Source of the DNA: Lysobacter_F sp035645555
Lineage (GTDB): Bacteria > Pseudomonadota > Gammaproteobacteria > Xanthomonadales > Xanthomonadaceae
DNA: 64,000 nucleotides
Reading direction: 5' to 3'
NCBI GenBank assembly: GCA_035645555.1
Contig: DASQMI010000092.1
Location: 1-64,000 of the forward strand
Part shown: piece after piece, positions 1-7,329 of the stretch
How positions within the stretch are numbered: position 1 is the stretch's first letter
Layout: each line of letters starts with the position of its first letter
Translations under genes and position numbers: made by a program
Notes under the pieces: model-generated
Told to the model about the DNA's origin: nothing
Databases searched by the model: none
The model's input: only the letters and a program-made list of their open reading frames with translations

Positions 1-420
1 GACACGCTGCGCGCCGAGAAGATCATGCAGGACAAGCTGTTCGCCAAGGCGCAGGCGGGCAAGATCGAGCCGGTCTGGCACCACGTCGTCGACGAGGTGC
101 TCGGCAACGATGCCGGCGTCACCGGCGTGCGGGTGAAGTCGGTGCAGGACGGCAGCACGCGCGACCTGGCGATCCACGGCCTGTTCGTGGCAATCGGCCA
201 CACCCCGAACACCTCGCTGTTCGAGGGCCAGCTGGAGATGAAGAACGGCTACATCGTCATCAAGTCGGGCCTCGACGGCAACGCGACCCAGACCTCGGTG
301 CCCGGCGTGTTCGCCGCTGGCGACGTCGCCGACCAGGTCTACCGCCAGGCGATCACGTCGGCCGGCTTCGGCTGCATGGCGGCGCTGGACGCCGAGAAGT
401 TCCTCGACAAGGAAGGCTGA
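1..420 (+). CDS. trxB: Thioredoxin reductase, C-terminal part (cut by window edge)
   Basis: This is the 3' part of trxB; the open frame runs from base 1 without a start, so the N-terminal FAD domain and probably the CxxC redox pair lie outside the window. The visible 139 residues include the end of the NADPH domain (VGVRVK-type strand region, 'VAIGHTPNT') and the C-terminal FAD motif 'GVFAAGDVADQVYRQ', which is typical of low-molecular-weight thioredoxin reductases. The enzyme passes electrons from NADPH to thioredoxin in the cytoplasm. The stop codon overlaps the start of the next gene by one base (TGATG). In E. coli trxB also lies in the aat-infA-clpA-clpS region, and that order is kept here. 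Confidence 0.93.
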   Translation, partial: DTLRAEKIMQDKLFAKAQAGKIEPVWHHVVDEVLGNDAGVTGVRVKSVQDGSTRDLAIHGLFVAIGHTPNTSLFEGQLEMKNGYIVIKSGLDGNATQTSVPGVFAAGDVADQVYRQAITSAGFGCMAALDAEKFLDKEG

Positions 421-845
421 TGCTGCGGATCAGCGCCGATCCGGCCGAGCTCGACGTCGATCTCATCCACCGCTTCCTCGCCGCCGAATCGTACTGGGCG
501 AAGGACATCCCGCGTGCGACGCTGGAGCGCGCGCTGTTGCATTCGGTCTGCTACGGCGGCTATCTCGACGGCCGCCAGGTCGCGTTCGCGCGCGCGGTCA
601 CCGACCAGGCGACGTTCGCCTATCTCGCCGACGTCTTCGTGCTGCCGGAGCACCGCGGCCAGGGCCACGCCAAGGCGGTGGTGAGCGCGCTGATGGCCGA
701 CCCGCGCCTGCAGGGCCTGCGGCGCTGGCATCTGGTGACGCGCGACATGCAGCGGCTGTATGCCCAGCTCGGCTTCGTGCCGCTCACCGAGCCGGAGCGG
801 CACATGCAGAAACACGATCCCGACGTGTACCGGCGCACCGCATGA
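420..845 (+). CDS. GNAT family N-acetyltransferase (small, single domain)
   Basis: A 141-residue protein with a GNAT fold. The acetyl-CoA pyrophosphate-binding loop is visible as 'VLPEHRGQGHAKAVV' at about residues 77-91, followed by a C-terminal 'LYAQLGFVPL' segment that closes the fold in this family. The substrate cannot be read from the sequence. The start ATG overlaps the trxB stop, and AAGGAAGG lies 3-10 bases ahead of it, inside the end of trxB. The gene's own stop overlaps the next start by 4 nt (ATGA), so trxB, this gene and the next are probably translated from one transcript. Confidence 0.85.
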   Translation: MLRISADPAELDVDLIHRFLAAESYWAKDIPRATLERALLHSVCYGGYLDGRQVAFARAVTDQATFAYLADVFVLPEHRGQGHAKAVVSALMADPRLQGLRRWHLVTRDMQRLYAQLGFVPLTEPERHMQKHDPDVYRRTA

Positions 846-1993
846 CCGAAGCGCGCGTGCTCCACTCGCTGGCGGACGTGGAGGCCACGCAGTGGGACGC
901 GCTGCACGACGGCCGCAACCCGTTCGTCGCCCACGCCTTCCTCGAAGGCCTGGAACGCCACGGCTGCGTGCTGCCGCAGCGGGGCTGGACGCCGCACCAT
1001 CTCACCCTGTGGGACGGCGGGCGGCTGGTGGCCGCCCTACCCGGCTACCTCAAGACCAACTCGCACGGCGAGTACGTGTTCGACCACGCCTGGGCCCACG
1101 CCTACGCGCGCGCCGGGCTCGACTACTTCCCCAAGTGGCTGTTCGCGGTGCCGTACTCGCCGGTGACCGGGCCACGCCTGCTCGCGCGCGATCCCACGGT
1201 GCGGCGGCGGCTGCTCGACGCCGCGCGCGAACTCGGCCGTGCGGCGGGACTGTCCTCGCTCCACGTCAATTTCCATGCCGAGGACGACGAAGCCGCGTTC
1301 GACGACGAGTGGCTGCCGCGGGTCGACGTGCAGTACCACTGGCGCAACCGCGGCTGGCGCACGTTCGACGACTACCTGGCGGCGATGGACCATCGCCATC
1401 GCAAGAACATCCGCCAGGAGCGGGCCAAGGTCGCCCGCGCCGGCGTGCGCTTCCGCATCGTGCACGGCGACGAGGCCAGCGCCGACGACCTCGCCGCCAT
1501 GCATGCGTTCTACCGCGAGACGTTCGACGCCTACGGCAACTACCCCGCGCTCACCCCAGCGTTCTTCGAGCACCTGGCGCGGACCATGCCGCGCGCGCTG
1601 GTCCTGGTGCTGGCCGAGCGCGACGGCGTGTCGATCGCCGGCGCGTTCTGCCTGCGCGGCACGGACACGCTCTACGGCCGCTACTGGGGCGCGGCCGAGC
1701 CGCTGCCCGGGCTGCACTTCGAGACCTGCTACTACCAAGGCATCGAATACTGCCTGCGCGAGGGCCTCACCCGTTTCGAGCCCGGCGCGCAGGGCGAGCA
1801 CAAGATCGCCCGCGGCTTCCTACCCGCGCTGGTGCGCAGCCGCCACTGGATCGCCGATGCGCGCTTCCGCGCCGCGCTGGCCGCGTGGTGCGCGCGGGAA
1901 GCCGAAGCGGTGCGCCACTACGCGATGGCGCTGCACGCGCACACGCCGTTCAAGGAGGACGACGCCGATGCCGCGCCTGCCGGCGATGCTTGA
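842..1993 (+). CDS. COG3146/DUF482 FemAB-like acyltransferase
   Basis: A 383-residue protein of the COG3146 (DUF482) family, which has a double GNAT fold like the FemAB aminoacyl transferases. Seen here: an N-terminal half with 'AHAFLEGLERHG' and 'HLTLWDGGRLVAALPGYLK', a central 'YHWRNRGWRTFDDYLAAMDHR' segment with the following HRKNIRQERAK basic stretch, and a C-terminal 'FEPGAQGEHKIARGFLP' motif that is strongly conserved in the family. No biochemical function is established that I can name with certainty. It overlaps the previous gene by 4 nt and the aat start by 26 nt, so it sits within the transcript that makes the N-degron transferase Aat. Confidence 0.82.
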   Translation: MTEARVLHSLADVEATQWDALHDGRNPFVAHAFLEGLERHGCVLPQRGWTPHHLTLWDGGRLVAALPGYLKTNSHGEYVFDHAWAHAYARAGLDYFPKWLFAVPYSPVTGPRLLARDPTVRRRLLDAARELGRAAGLSSLHVNFHAEDDEAAFDDEWLPRVDVQYHWRNRGWRTFDDYLAAMDHRHRKNIRQERAKVARAGVRFRIVHGDEASADDLAAMHAFYRETFDAYGNYPALTPAFFEHLARTMPRALVLVLAERDGVSIAGAFCLRGTDTLYGRYWGAAEPLPGLHFETCYYQGIEYCLREGLTRFEPGAQGEHKIARGFLPALVRSRHWIADARFRAALAAWCAREAEAVRHYAMALHAHTPFKEDDADAAPAGDA

Positions 1994-2705
1994 TGCGGAC
2001 CCGGCGGCGCCGTTCCCGCCGCCGGAGCACGCGCTGCGCGAGCCCGACGGCCTGCTCGCCCTCGGCGGCGACCTGTCGCCGACGCGGTTGCTGAACGCGT
2101 ACCGCAGCGGGGTGTTCCCCTGGTACGTCGATGGCCAGCCGATCCTGTGGTGGTGCCCGGACCCGCGCGCGGTGTTCCGCAGCGACGGCGTGCGGCTGCC
2201 GTCGAAATTCCGTCGCCAGTTGCGCCGCAGCCGCTGGCGGGTGCGCGCGGACACCTGTTTCGACGCGGTGGTGGCGGCGTGCGCCGACGCTCCGCGCGGC
2301 GGCGAGTCCGGCACCTGGATCACCACAGCGATGCGCGCGGCCTATGCACGCCTGCACGGCCTCGGTTACGCCCATTCGATCGAGGTCTACGACGGCGACC
2401 GCCTGGTCGGCGGCCTGTACGGCGTCGCGCTCGGCCGGATGTTCTATGGCGAGAGCATGTTCAGCGGCGAATCCGGCGGCTCCAAGGTCGCGCTCGCCGC
2501 GCTCGCGCACCGCCTGCGCGGCTGGGGCTGGCCGCTGATCGACGCTCAGGTCGAGAACCCGCACCTGCTCACGCTCGGCGCCGAGCGCTGGCCGCGTGCG
2601 CGCTTCCTCGCCGAGAACGCGCGGCTGTCCGCGCTCGACGGGCGGCCGGGCCCGTGGACCGCCGCATTCGGCACGCTGCCGGCCTCCGTGCTGGCGGGCG
2701 GCTGA
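1968..2705 (+). CDS. aat: Leucyl/phenylalanyl-tRNA--protein transferase
   Basis: Aat moves Leu or Phe from the charged tRNA onto N-terminal Arg or Lys of proteins, making them ClpS/ClpAP substrates. The 245 residues match the usual length and contain the family signatures 'GLLALGGDLSPTRLLNAYRSGVFPWY', 'ILWWCPDPRAV', 'GGLYGVALGRMFYGESMFS' and 'LIDAQVENPHLLTLGAE' (given as separate short motifs of a continuous alignment). I chose the ATG at 1968 because AAGGAGG lies 9 bases upstream (1952-1958); an alternative ATG at 1986 has no such site. The start lies inside the end of the COG3146 gene, which suggests translational coupling. infA follows 86 bases downstream, as in E. coli. Confidence 0.96.
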   Translation: MPRLPAMLDADPAAPFPPPEHALREPDGLLALGGDLSPTRLLNAYRSGVFPWYVDGQPILWWCPDPRAVFRSDGVRLPSKFRRQLRRSRWRVRADTCFDAVVAACADAPRGGESGTWITTAMRAAYARLHGLGYAHSIEVYDGDRLVGGLYGVALGRMFYGESMFSGESGGSKVALAALAHRLRGWGWPLIDAQVENPHLLTLGAERWPRARFLAENARLSALDGRPGPWTAAFGTLPASVLAGG

Positions 2706-2713
2706 GCGCGTTT

Positions 2714-2742
2714 TTGCGGCTTCACCGCTCCCGTGGCAGAAT
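2714..2742 (+). promoter_or_regulatory. Possible sigma-70 promoter of infA
   Basis: TTGCGG (2714-2719) and CAGAAT (2737-2742) are separated by 17 bases and lie 50 bases before the infA start. The boxes match the consensus at four of six positions each. A short GC-rich inverted repeat (CCGCG/CGCGG) directly follows, in the presumed 5' leader. This would give infA its own transcript besides read-through from aat. The call rests only on the boxes. Confidence 0.4.
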
Positions 2743-2791
2743 CCGCGGCTTCGCGGGCCCCACCCGCTCCCAAAGATCCCAAGCAACCCGC

Positions 2792-3010
2792 ATGGCAAAA
2801 GACGATGTGATCGAGTTCGAGGGCACGGTGTCGGAAACGCTGCCGAACACCATGTTCCGCGTGCGCCTGGAAAACGGCCACGAAATCATCGCGCACATCT
2901 CCGGCCGCATGCGCAAGAACTACATCCGCATCCTCACCGGCGACCGGGTCAAGGTCGAGATGACGCCGTACGACCTGACCAAGGGTCGCATCACCTACCG
3001 GATGAAGTGA
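2792..3010 (+). CDS. infA: Translation initiation factor IF-1
   Basis: The product is exactly 72 residues, the normal IF-1 length, and starts MAKDDVIEFEGTV. It is one S1/OB-fold domain with the typical 'NTMFRVRLENGHEIIAHISG' and 'RMRKNYIRILTGDRVKVEM' segments and the C-terminal 'PYDLTKGRITYRMK'. IF-1 binds the A site of the 30S subunit and helps IF-2 and IF-3 in initiation. It lies between aat and the convergent clpA-clpS genes, the same neighbourhood as in E. coli. Confidence 0.98.
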   Translation: MAKDDVIEFEGTVSETLPNTMFRVRLENGHEIIAHISGRMRKNYIRILTGDRVKVEMTPYDLTKGRITYRMK

Positions 3011-3166
3011 GCGCGCGCATCCACGGATGCGCAACGCCGTTCGATCGTTGCGCCGGCAGTCGAAACCCGCCATCGGTCACGCCGACTTCCCGCAGATTCC
3101 GCCTCGCACCCGCGCCGCTAGCGTGATCCGCGGCTCGATTGGAGCCGGGTCCCGAGGAGTCCCGCC

Positions 3167-3511
3167 GTGCGTTCCCACCTTTTGCTTGCTCTCGCGCTGA
3201 CCGCCGTCGGCGCACCGGCCATGGCCGCCGAACCGGTCGATGGCTGCGTCGATATCAGCGACCGGCACCAGGCGTTCCGCTTCGGCAGCCAGTACCTGCT
3301 GGTCGCCGACGACGACGCCCATTACCGGCTTGGCTTCCGCGACTGCGGCGACCTGTCGATCTCCACCCGCTTCGCGTTCTCCAGCGACGGCACCGACAAC
3401 CGCATCTGTAGCGCGGACACGCGGGTGAAGCTCAACCGCAGCACCTGCACGGCCACCTCACTGGAGCGCATCGACGCGGCGACGTTCGAGCGCCTGCGCC
3501 GCCGGCGCTGA
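3167..3511 (+). CDS. Small exported protein, DUF6491-like
   Basis: A 114-residue protein with a clear Sec signal peptide (MRSHLLLALALTAVGAPAMAA, cleavage near residue 21). The mature part has four cysteines (in 'GCVDI', 'DCGDL', 'ICSAD', 'TCTAT'), consistent with two disulfides in the periplasm. The C-I-x pattern and the length resemble the DUF6491 family of xanthomonads; this is a tentative match by eye. The start is GTG, with CGAGGAGT 8 bases upstream. No function can be given. It is convergent with clpA across a strong terminator. Confidence 0.7.
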   Translation: MRSHLLLALALTAVGAPAMAAEPVDGCVDISDRHQAFRFGSQYLLVADDDAHYRLGFRDCGDLSISTRFAFSSDGTDNRICSADTRVKLNRSTCTATSLERIDAATFERLRRRR

Positions 3512-3534
3512 GCGCACACGGAAAGCGCAGACGG

Positions 3535-3560
3535 AAAAGGCGGCCCGCGGGCCGCCTTTT
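3535..3560. terminator. Bidirectional rho-independent terminator
   Basis: A perfect 26-bp palindrome with arms AAAAGGCGGCCCG and its complement. Each strand reads a GC-rich stem followed by TTTT, so it can end transcription of both the exported-protein gene (+) and clpA (-), which converge here. Confidence 0.9.
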
Positions 3561-3580
3561 GGTACCGGACCCGATCCGGC

Positions 3581-5854
3581 TCAGACCGTCGCCGGCAGCA
3601 GCCGCTCGGGTTCCGGCTGCGCTTCCACGTGCAGCTGGTTGTCGCGCACGTCGATCAGCACGCGGCCGCCCTCGACCAGCTTGCCGAACAGCAGCTCGTC
3701 GGCCAGCGGGCGCTTGATCTTGTCCTGGATCACCCGCGCCATCGGACGCGCGCCCATCTGCGGATCGAAGCCGTGCTGGGCGAGCCATTCGCGCGCCGCC
3801 GGGGTGGCGGTGAGCGTGACGTTTTTCTCGTGCAGCTGGCTTTCCAGCTCGATCAGGAACTTGTCGACCACGCGCAGGATGTGGTCCACGCCGAGCGGCT
3901 GGAACTGGATGACCGCATCCAGACGGTTGCGGAACTCCGGCGAGAAGCCCTTGCGGATCGCCTCCATCGCGTCGGTGGAGTGGTCCTGCTTGGTGAAGCC
4001 GATCGAGCGCCGCGACGCCTGTGCGGCGCCGGCGTTGGTGGTCATCACCACGATCACGTTGCGGAAGTTCGCCTCGCGCCCGTTGGTGTCGGTCAGCACG
4101 CCGCGGTCCATCACCTGCAGCAGCACGTTGAAGATGTCCGGGTGCGCCTTCTCGATCTCGTCCAGCAGCAGCACGCAGTGCGGCGTCTTGACGATCTTTT
4201 CGGTCAGCAGGCCGCCCTGGTCGAAGCCCACGTAGCCCGGGGGCGCACCGATCAGACGGCTGACCGAGTGCGGCTCCATGTACTCGGACATGTCGAAGCG
4301 CACCAGCTCGATGCCCAGCTGCAACGCCAGCTGCTTGGTGACTTCGGTCTTGCCCACACCGGTGGGGCCGGCGAACAGGAAGCTGCCGATCGGCTTATCC
4401 GGATTGGCCAGGCCGGAGCGCGCCAGCTTGATGGCCGAGGCCAGCGTCTCGATCGCCTCGTCCTGACCGAAGATGACCATCTTCAGGTTGCGCTCGAGGT
4501 TGCGCAGCACGTCCTTGTCGCTTGCCGACACCTGTTTGGCCGGGATGCGCGCCATCTTGGCAACGATCATCTCGATCTCCTCGGTATCGATCGTCGTCTT
4601 GCGCTGTTCCTGCGGCAGCAGGCGCTGGCGCGCGCCGGCCTCGTCGATCACGTCGATCGCCTTGTCCGGCAGCAGACGGTCGGCAATGTGCTTGACCGAC
4701 AGGTCGACCGCGGCCTGGATCGCCTTCTCGTCGTAGACCACGCCGTGGTGCGCCTCGTATTTGGCCTTCAGGCCCTTGAGGATCTCCACCGCCTCACTCA
4801 CCGTCGGCTCGACGATGTCGATCTTCTGGAAGCGCCGCGCCAGCGCGCGGTCCTTCTCGAAGATGCCGCGGTACTCCTGGAACGTGGTCGAACCGATGCA
4901 GCGCAGCTCACCGGAGGACAGCGCCGGCTTGATCAGGTTGCTGGCGTCCATTGTGCCGCCCGACGCGGAGCCGGCGCCGATGATGGTGTGGATCTCGTCG
5001 ATGAACAGGATCGAATGCGGATGCTTGCGCAGCTGCGCCAGCACCGCCTTCAGGCGCTTCTCGAAGTCGCCGCGGTACTTGGTGCCGGCGACCAGGGCGC
5101 CCAGGTCGAGTGCGTAGATCGTCGCCTGCGCCAGCACTTCCGGCACCTGGCTGTCGACGATGCGCTTGGCCAGGCCTTCCGCGATCGCGGTCTTGCCGAC
5201 GCCGGCCTCGCCGACGAACAGCGGGTTGTTCTTGCGCCGGCGGCACAGCACCTGGATGGTGCGCTCGACCTCGTCGCCGCGGCCGACCAGCGGGTCGATG
5301 CGGCCCTCGCGTGCAAGCTGATTGAGGTTGACCGCGTATTCGCTCAGCGGATCGCCCTTGCCCTCGTGTTCGCCGCCCTCGCCGCCGGCGGCGCCTTCCT
5401 CGCCGTGCGCGTCCTCCGCGCCGTGCTTGGTGATGCCGTGCGACAGGTAGTTGACGACATCCAGGCGGGCGATGTCCTGCTGGTTCAGGAAGTACACCGC
5501 GTGCGAGTCCTTCTCGCCGAAGATCGCCACCAGCACGTTCGCGCCGGTGACCTCCTTCTTGCCGGATGACTGCACGTGGTAGACCGCGCGCTGCAGCACG
5601 CGCTGGAAGCCGAGCGTCGGCTGGGTGTCGCGGTCGACCGCGTCCGGAATCACCGACACTGTGGTCGCGATCACCTGCTCCAGGTCGTGGCGCAAGCGCG
5701 CGAAGTCGCAGCTGCACGCCTTCAGTACGGCTTCGGCCGAGGGGTTGTCGAGCAGCGCGAGCAGGAGGTGTTCGACCGTCATGAACTCATGACGGGCCTC
5801 CCGCGCGCGCTTGTAGCACTGGCCGATGCTGTACTCGAGGTCTTTGCTGAACAT
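3581..5854 (-). CDS. clpA: ATP-dependent Clp protease ATP-binding subunit ClpA
   Basis: The AAA+ unfoldase that feeds substrates to ClpP and works with ClpS on N-degron proteins. It has the double Clp-N repeat ('MFSKDLEYSIGQCYKRARE', 'FMTVEHLLLALL', at the N-terminus), a first AAA+ module with Walker A 'GEAGVGKTAIAEGLA' near residues 213-227, an acidic Gly-rich linker near residue 150 ('GEEGAAGGEGGEHEGKGD'), and a second module with 'GPTGVGKTEVTKQLA' near residue 495 and the IGL-type loop region for ClpP binding in the 'ASRRSIGFTKQDHS' segment. The length of 757 is normal. Start choice: ATG at 5854 gives MFSKDLE; GGAGG lies 10 bases ahead. ATG at 5860 and TTG at 5863 are in-frame alternatives. 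It lies directly downstream of clpS. Confidence 0.97.
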   Translation of the reverse strand: MFSKDLEYSIGQCYKRAREARHEFMTVEHLLLALLDNPSAEAVLKACSCDFARLRHDLEQVIATTVSVIPDAVDRDTQPTLGFQRVLQRAVYHVQSSGKKEVTGANVLVAIFGEKDSHAVYFLNQQDIARLDVVNYLSHGITKHGAEDAHGEEGAAGGEGGEHEGKGDPLSEYAVNLNQLAREGRIDPLVGRGDEVERTIQVLCRRRKNNPLFVGEAGVGKTAIAEGLAKRIVDSQVPEVLAQATIYALDLGALVAGTKYRGDFEKRLKAVLAQLRKHPHSILFIDEIHTIIGAGSASGGTMDASNLIKPALSSGELRCIGSTTFQEYRGIFEKDRALARRFQKIDIVEPTVSEAVEILKGLKAKYEAHHGVVYDEKAIQAAVDLSVKHIADRLLPDKAIDVIDEAGARQRLLPQEQRKTTIDTEEIEMIVAKMARIPAKQVSASDKDVLRNLERNLKMVIFGQDEAIETLASAIKLARSGLANPDKPIGSFLFAGPTGVGKTEVTKQLALQLGIELVRFDMSEYMEPHSVSRLIGAPPGYVGFDQGGLLTEKIVKTPHCVLLLDEIEKAHPDIFNVLLQVMDRGVLTDTNGREANFRNVIVVMTTNAGAAQASRRSIGFTKQDHSTDAMEAIRKGFSPEFRNRLDAVIQFQPLGVDHILRVVDKFLIELESQLHEKNVTLTATPAAREWLAQHGFDPQMGARPMARVIQDKIKRPLADELLFGKLVEGGRVLIDVRDNQLHVEAQPEPERLLPATV

Positions 5855-5944
5855 GGGCATCAAGCCTCCGCAACGTATGCGCTCTAGGTGGGGGCACCCG
5901 TCCGCTTTTCCATCTCCGGAGCCGACGCCGCCTGCATCTGCTTC

Positions 5945-6265
5945 TTAGGCTCTTTCCATGGTGCACAACAGGGGGTGCTGGTGCAGTCTTGCGTATTCGT
6001 TCACCTGCGCCACCTTCGACTCTGCGATTTCTCGGGTGAACACGCCGCAGACGCCACGCCCGCGGGTGTGCACGTGGAGCATGATCTGGGTCGCCTGCTC
6101 GATGTTGAGCGGGAAAAACCGCATCAGGACTTCCACCACGAAGTCCATCGGCGTGTAGTCGTCGTTCAGCAGCACCACCGAATACAGCGGCGGGCGGGCG
6201 AGTTCCGGCCTGCCGGTCTCGACCAGTACGCCGTGGTGGTGTTCGTGCTCGGTCTTCTTGGACAT
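5945..6265 (-). CDS. clpS: ATP-dependent Clp protease adaptor ClpS
   Basis: A 106-residue adaptor that binds N-terminal Leu, Phe, Tyr and Trp and hands the protein to ClpA. The N-degron pocket residues are present and fall at the E. coli numbers: N34, D35 ('LLNDDYTPMDFVVEVL') and H66 ('IMLHVHTRGRGVCGVFT'). The His-rich N-terminal tail (MSKKTEHEHHHG) is the flexible part that enters the ClpA pore. The frame is open further upstream, but ATG at 6265 gives the family start. There is no Shine-Dalgarno before it, and a TATACT box lies only 7 bases ahead (see the separate entry). clpA follows 90 bases downstream. Confidence 0.96.
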   Translation of the reverse strand: MSKKTEHEHHHGVLVETGRPELARPPLYSVVLLNDDYTPMDFVVEVLMRFFPLNIEQATQIMLHVHTRGRGVCGVFTREIAESKVAQVNEYARLHQHPLLCTMERA

Positions 6266-6272
6266 GGACGGC

Positions 6273-6278
6273 AGTATA
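6273..6278 (-). promoter_or_regulatory. Possible -10 box for a leaderless clpS mRNA
   Basis: On the minus strand TATACT lies 7 bases before the clpS ATG (6265). Transcription from such a -10 box would begin at or within one or two bases of the start codon. No Shine-Dalgarno is present, so a leaderless message is the simplest reading. No good -35 box is seen at 16-18 bases. Confidence 0.4.
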
Positions 6279-6374
6279 CGAAGCGTGAGCGTGGCGGCCG
6301 CGGCGGTGGAGACGGCGTGGACGGGCACCCGGTCGGGCGCGCACAATCGTTCAGCCACACACCGGAGAACATCG

Positions 6375-6851
6375 ATGCGTCACCTCCTGACTGCTTCCCT
6401 GCTTGCAACGCTGTGTCTCGCTCCGGTGGCGGCGACCGCCGCGGAGCCCGACCCGCTCATCGGCCGGCAGCTCAAGTCCCTTGAGTACGACTACGAGATC
6501 GACGAGGACGGCGACTACAAGCTCCTGTTCGAGCTCGACGGGGGCCGCACCCAGCTGGTGTTCGTCCGTTCCTCGGTCGAGACGTTCGGTACGCACCGCA
6601 TCCGCGAGATCTGGTCGCCCGGTTACGAATCCAAGGGCAAGAGCTTCCCTGCCGACGTCGCCAACCGGCTGCTGACCGACAGCCACGAAAGCAAGCTCGG
6701 CGCCTGGGTCAAGCAGGAGCAATACGCCGTGTTCGTGGTGAAGATCTCCGCCGACGCCGACGCCAAGGAGCTCGACGACGCCATCGAGGCGGCCTTCCGC
6801 ACCGCGGACCAGCTCGAATCGGAACTGAGTCCGGGCAAGGACGCGTTCTGA
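6375..6851 (+). CDS. Small exported protein, YbjN-like fold suspected
   Basis: A 158-residue protein with a Sec signal peptide (about residues 1-21, ending 'PVAATAA'). The mature region starts 'EPDPLIGRQLKSLEYDYEID' and goes on with a strand-rich 'GDYKLLFELDGGRTQLVFVRS' and a C-terminal helix 'AKELDDAIEAAFRTADQLES'. This layout resembles YbjN/sensory-chaperone folds, which is inference by eye only. ATG 6375 is preferred over in-frame upstream starts because GGAG lies 8 bases ahead and the signal peptide begins there. It is divergent from clpS, and the next gene starts one base after its stop. Confidence 0.72.
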   Translation: MRHLLTASLLATLCLAPVAATAAEPDPLIGRQLKSLEYDYEIDEDGDYKLLFELDGGRTQLVFVRSSVETFGTHRIREIWSPGYESKGKSFPADVANRLLTDSHESKLGAWVKQEQYAVFVVKISADADAKELDDAIEAAFRTADQLESELSPGKDAF

Positions 6852-6852
6852 G

Positions 6853-7329
6853 GTGAGCTACCGCGAGGGCCGCTTCTGGCAGCCGGACGTCACCGTCGCC
6901 ACGGTGGTGGTGGATGCCGGCCGGCTGCTGATGGTCGAGGAGGCAGTCCGCGGCCGGCTGGTGCTCAACCAGCCGGCCGGTCACCTGGAGCCGGACGAAT
7001 CGCTGCTCGAAGCCGCGCTGCGCGAGACCCGCGAGGAAACCGGCTGGGAAGTGCGCCTGACCGCGTTCATCGGCGCCTACCAGTGGAAGGCGCCGGACCT
7101 GCCCGACCAGCCCGGCCGCCATTACCTGCGCTTCGCCTTCGCCGCCGAGCCGGTGCGGCACGACCCCGACAGCGCGCTCGACGAAGGCATCGTGCGCACC
7201 CTGTGGATGACGCCGAGCGAGCTGCGCGACGCGCACGACCGCCACCGCAGCCCGCTGGTATGGCAGGTGGTGGGCGACTTCCTCGCCGGCCAGCGTCACC
7301 CGCTGCACCTGGCGCGCCAGCTCGCATGA
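6853..7329 (+). CDS. nudJ: NUDIX hydrolase NudJ (phosphatase)
   Basis: A 158-residue NUDIX protein. The NUDIX box is complete as GHLEPDESLLEAALRETREETGW in family terms: G (residue 38 region), the REx2EE core 'RETREETG', and the upstream 'LNQPAG' motif typical of NudJ. E. coli NudJ hydrolyses HMP pyrophosphate and nucleoside di/triphosphates. The start is GTG, one base after the preceding stop, and the stop overlaps the mnmA start by 4 nt. The order nudJ-mnmA-hflD is the same as in E. coli, where purB follows; here purB lies 28 kb away. Confidence 0.92.
   Translation: MSYREGRFWQPDVTVATVVVDAGRLLMVEEAVRGRLVLNQPAGHLEPDESLLEAALRETREETGWEVRLTAFIGAYQWKAPDLPDQPGRHYLRFAFAAEPVRHDPDSALDEGIVRTLWMTPSELRDAHDRHRSPLVWQVVGDFLAGQRHPLHLARQLA

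Noticed and set aside
1..420. trxB as a truncated pseudogene
   Set aside because: The frame is open to the window edge and the C-terminal motifs are intact; the truncation is due only to the window. The same holds for mtnA at the right end.
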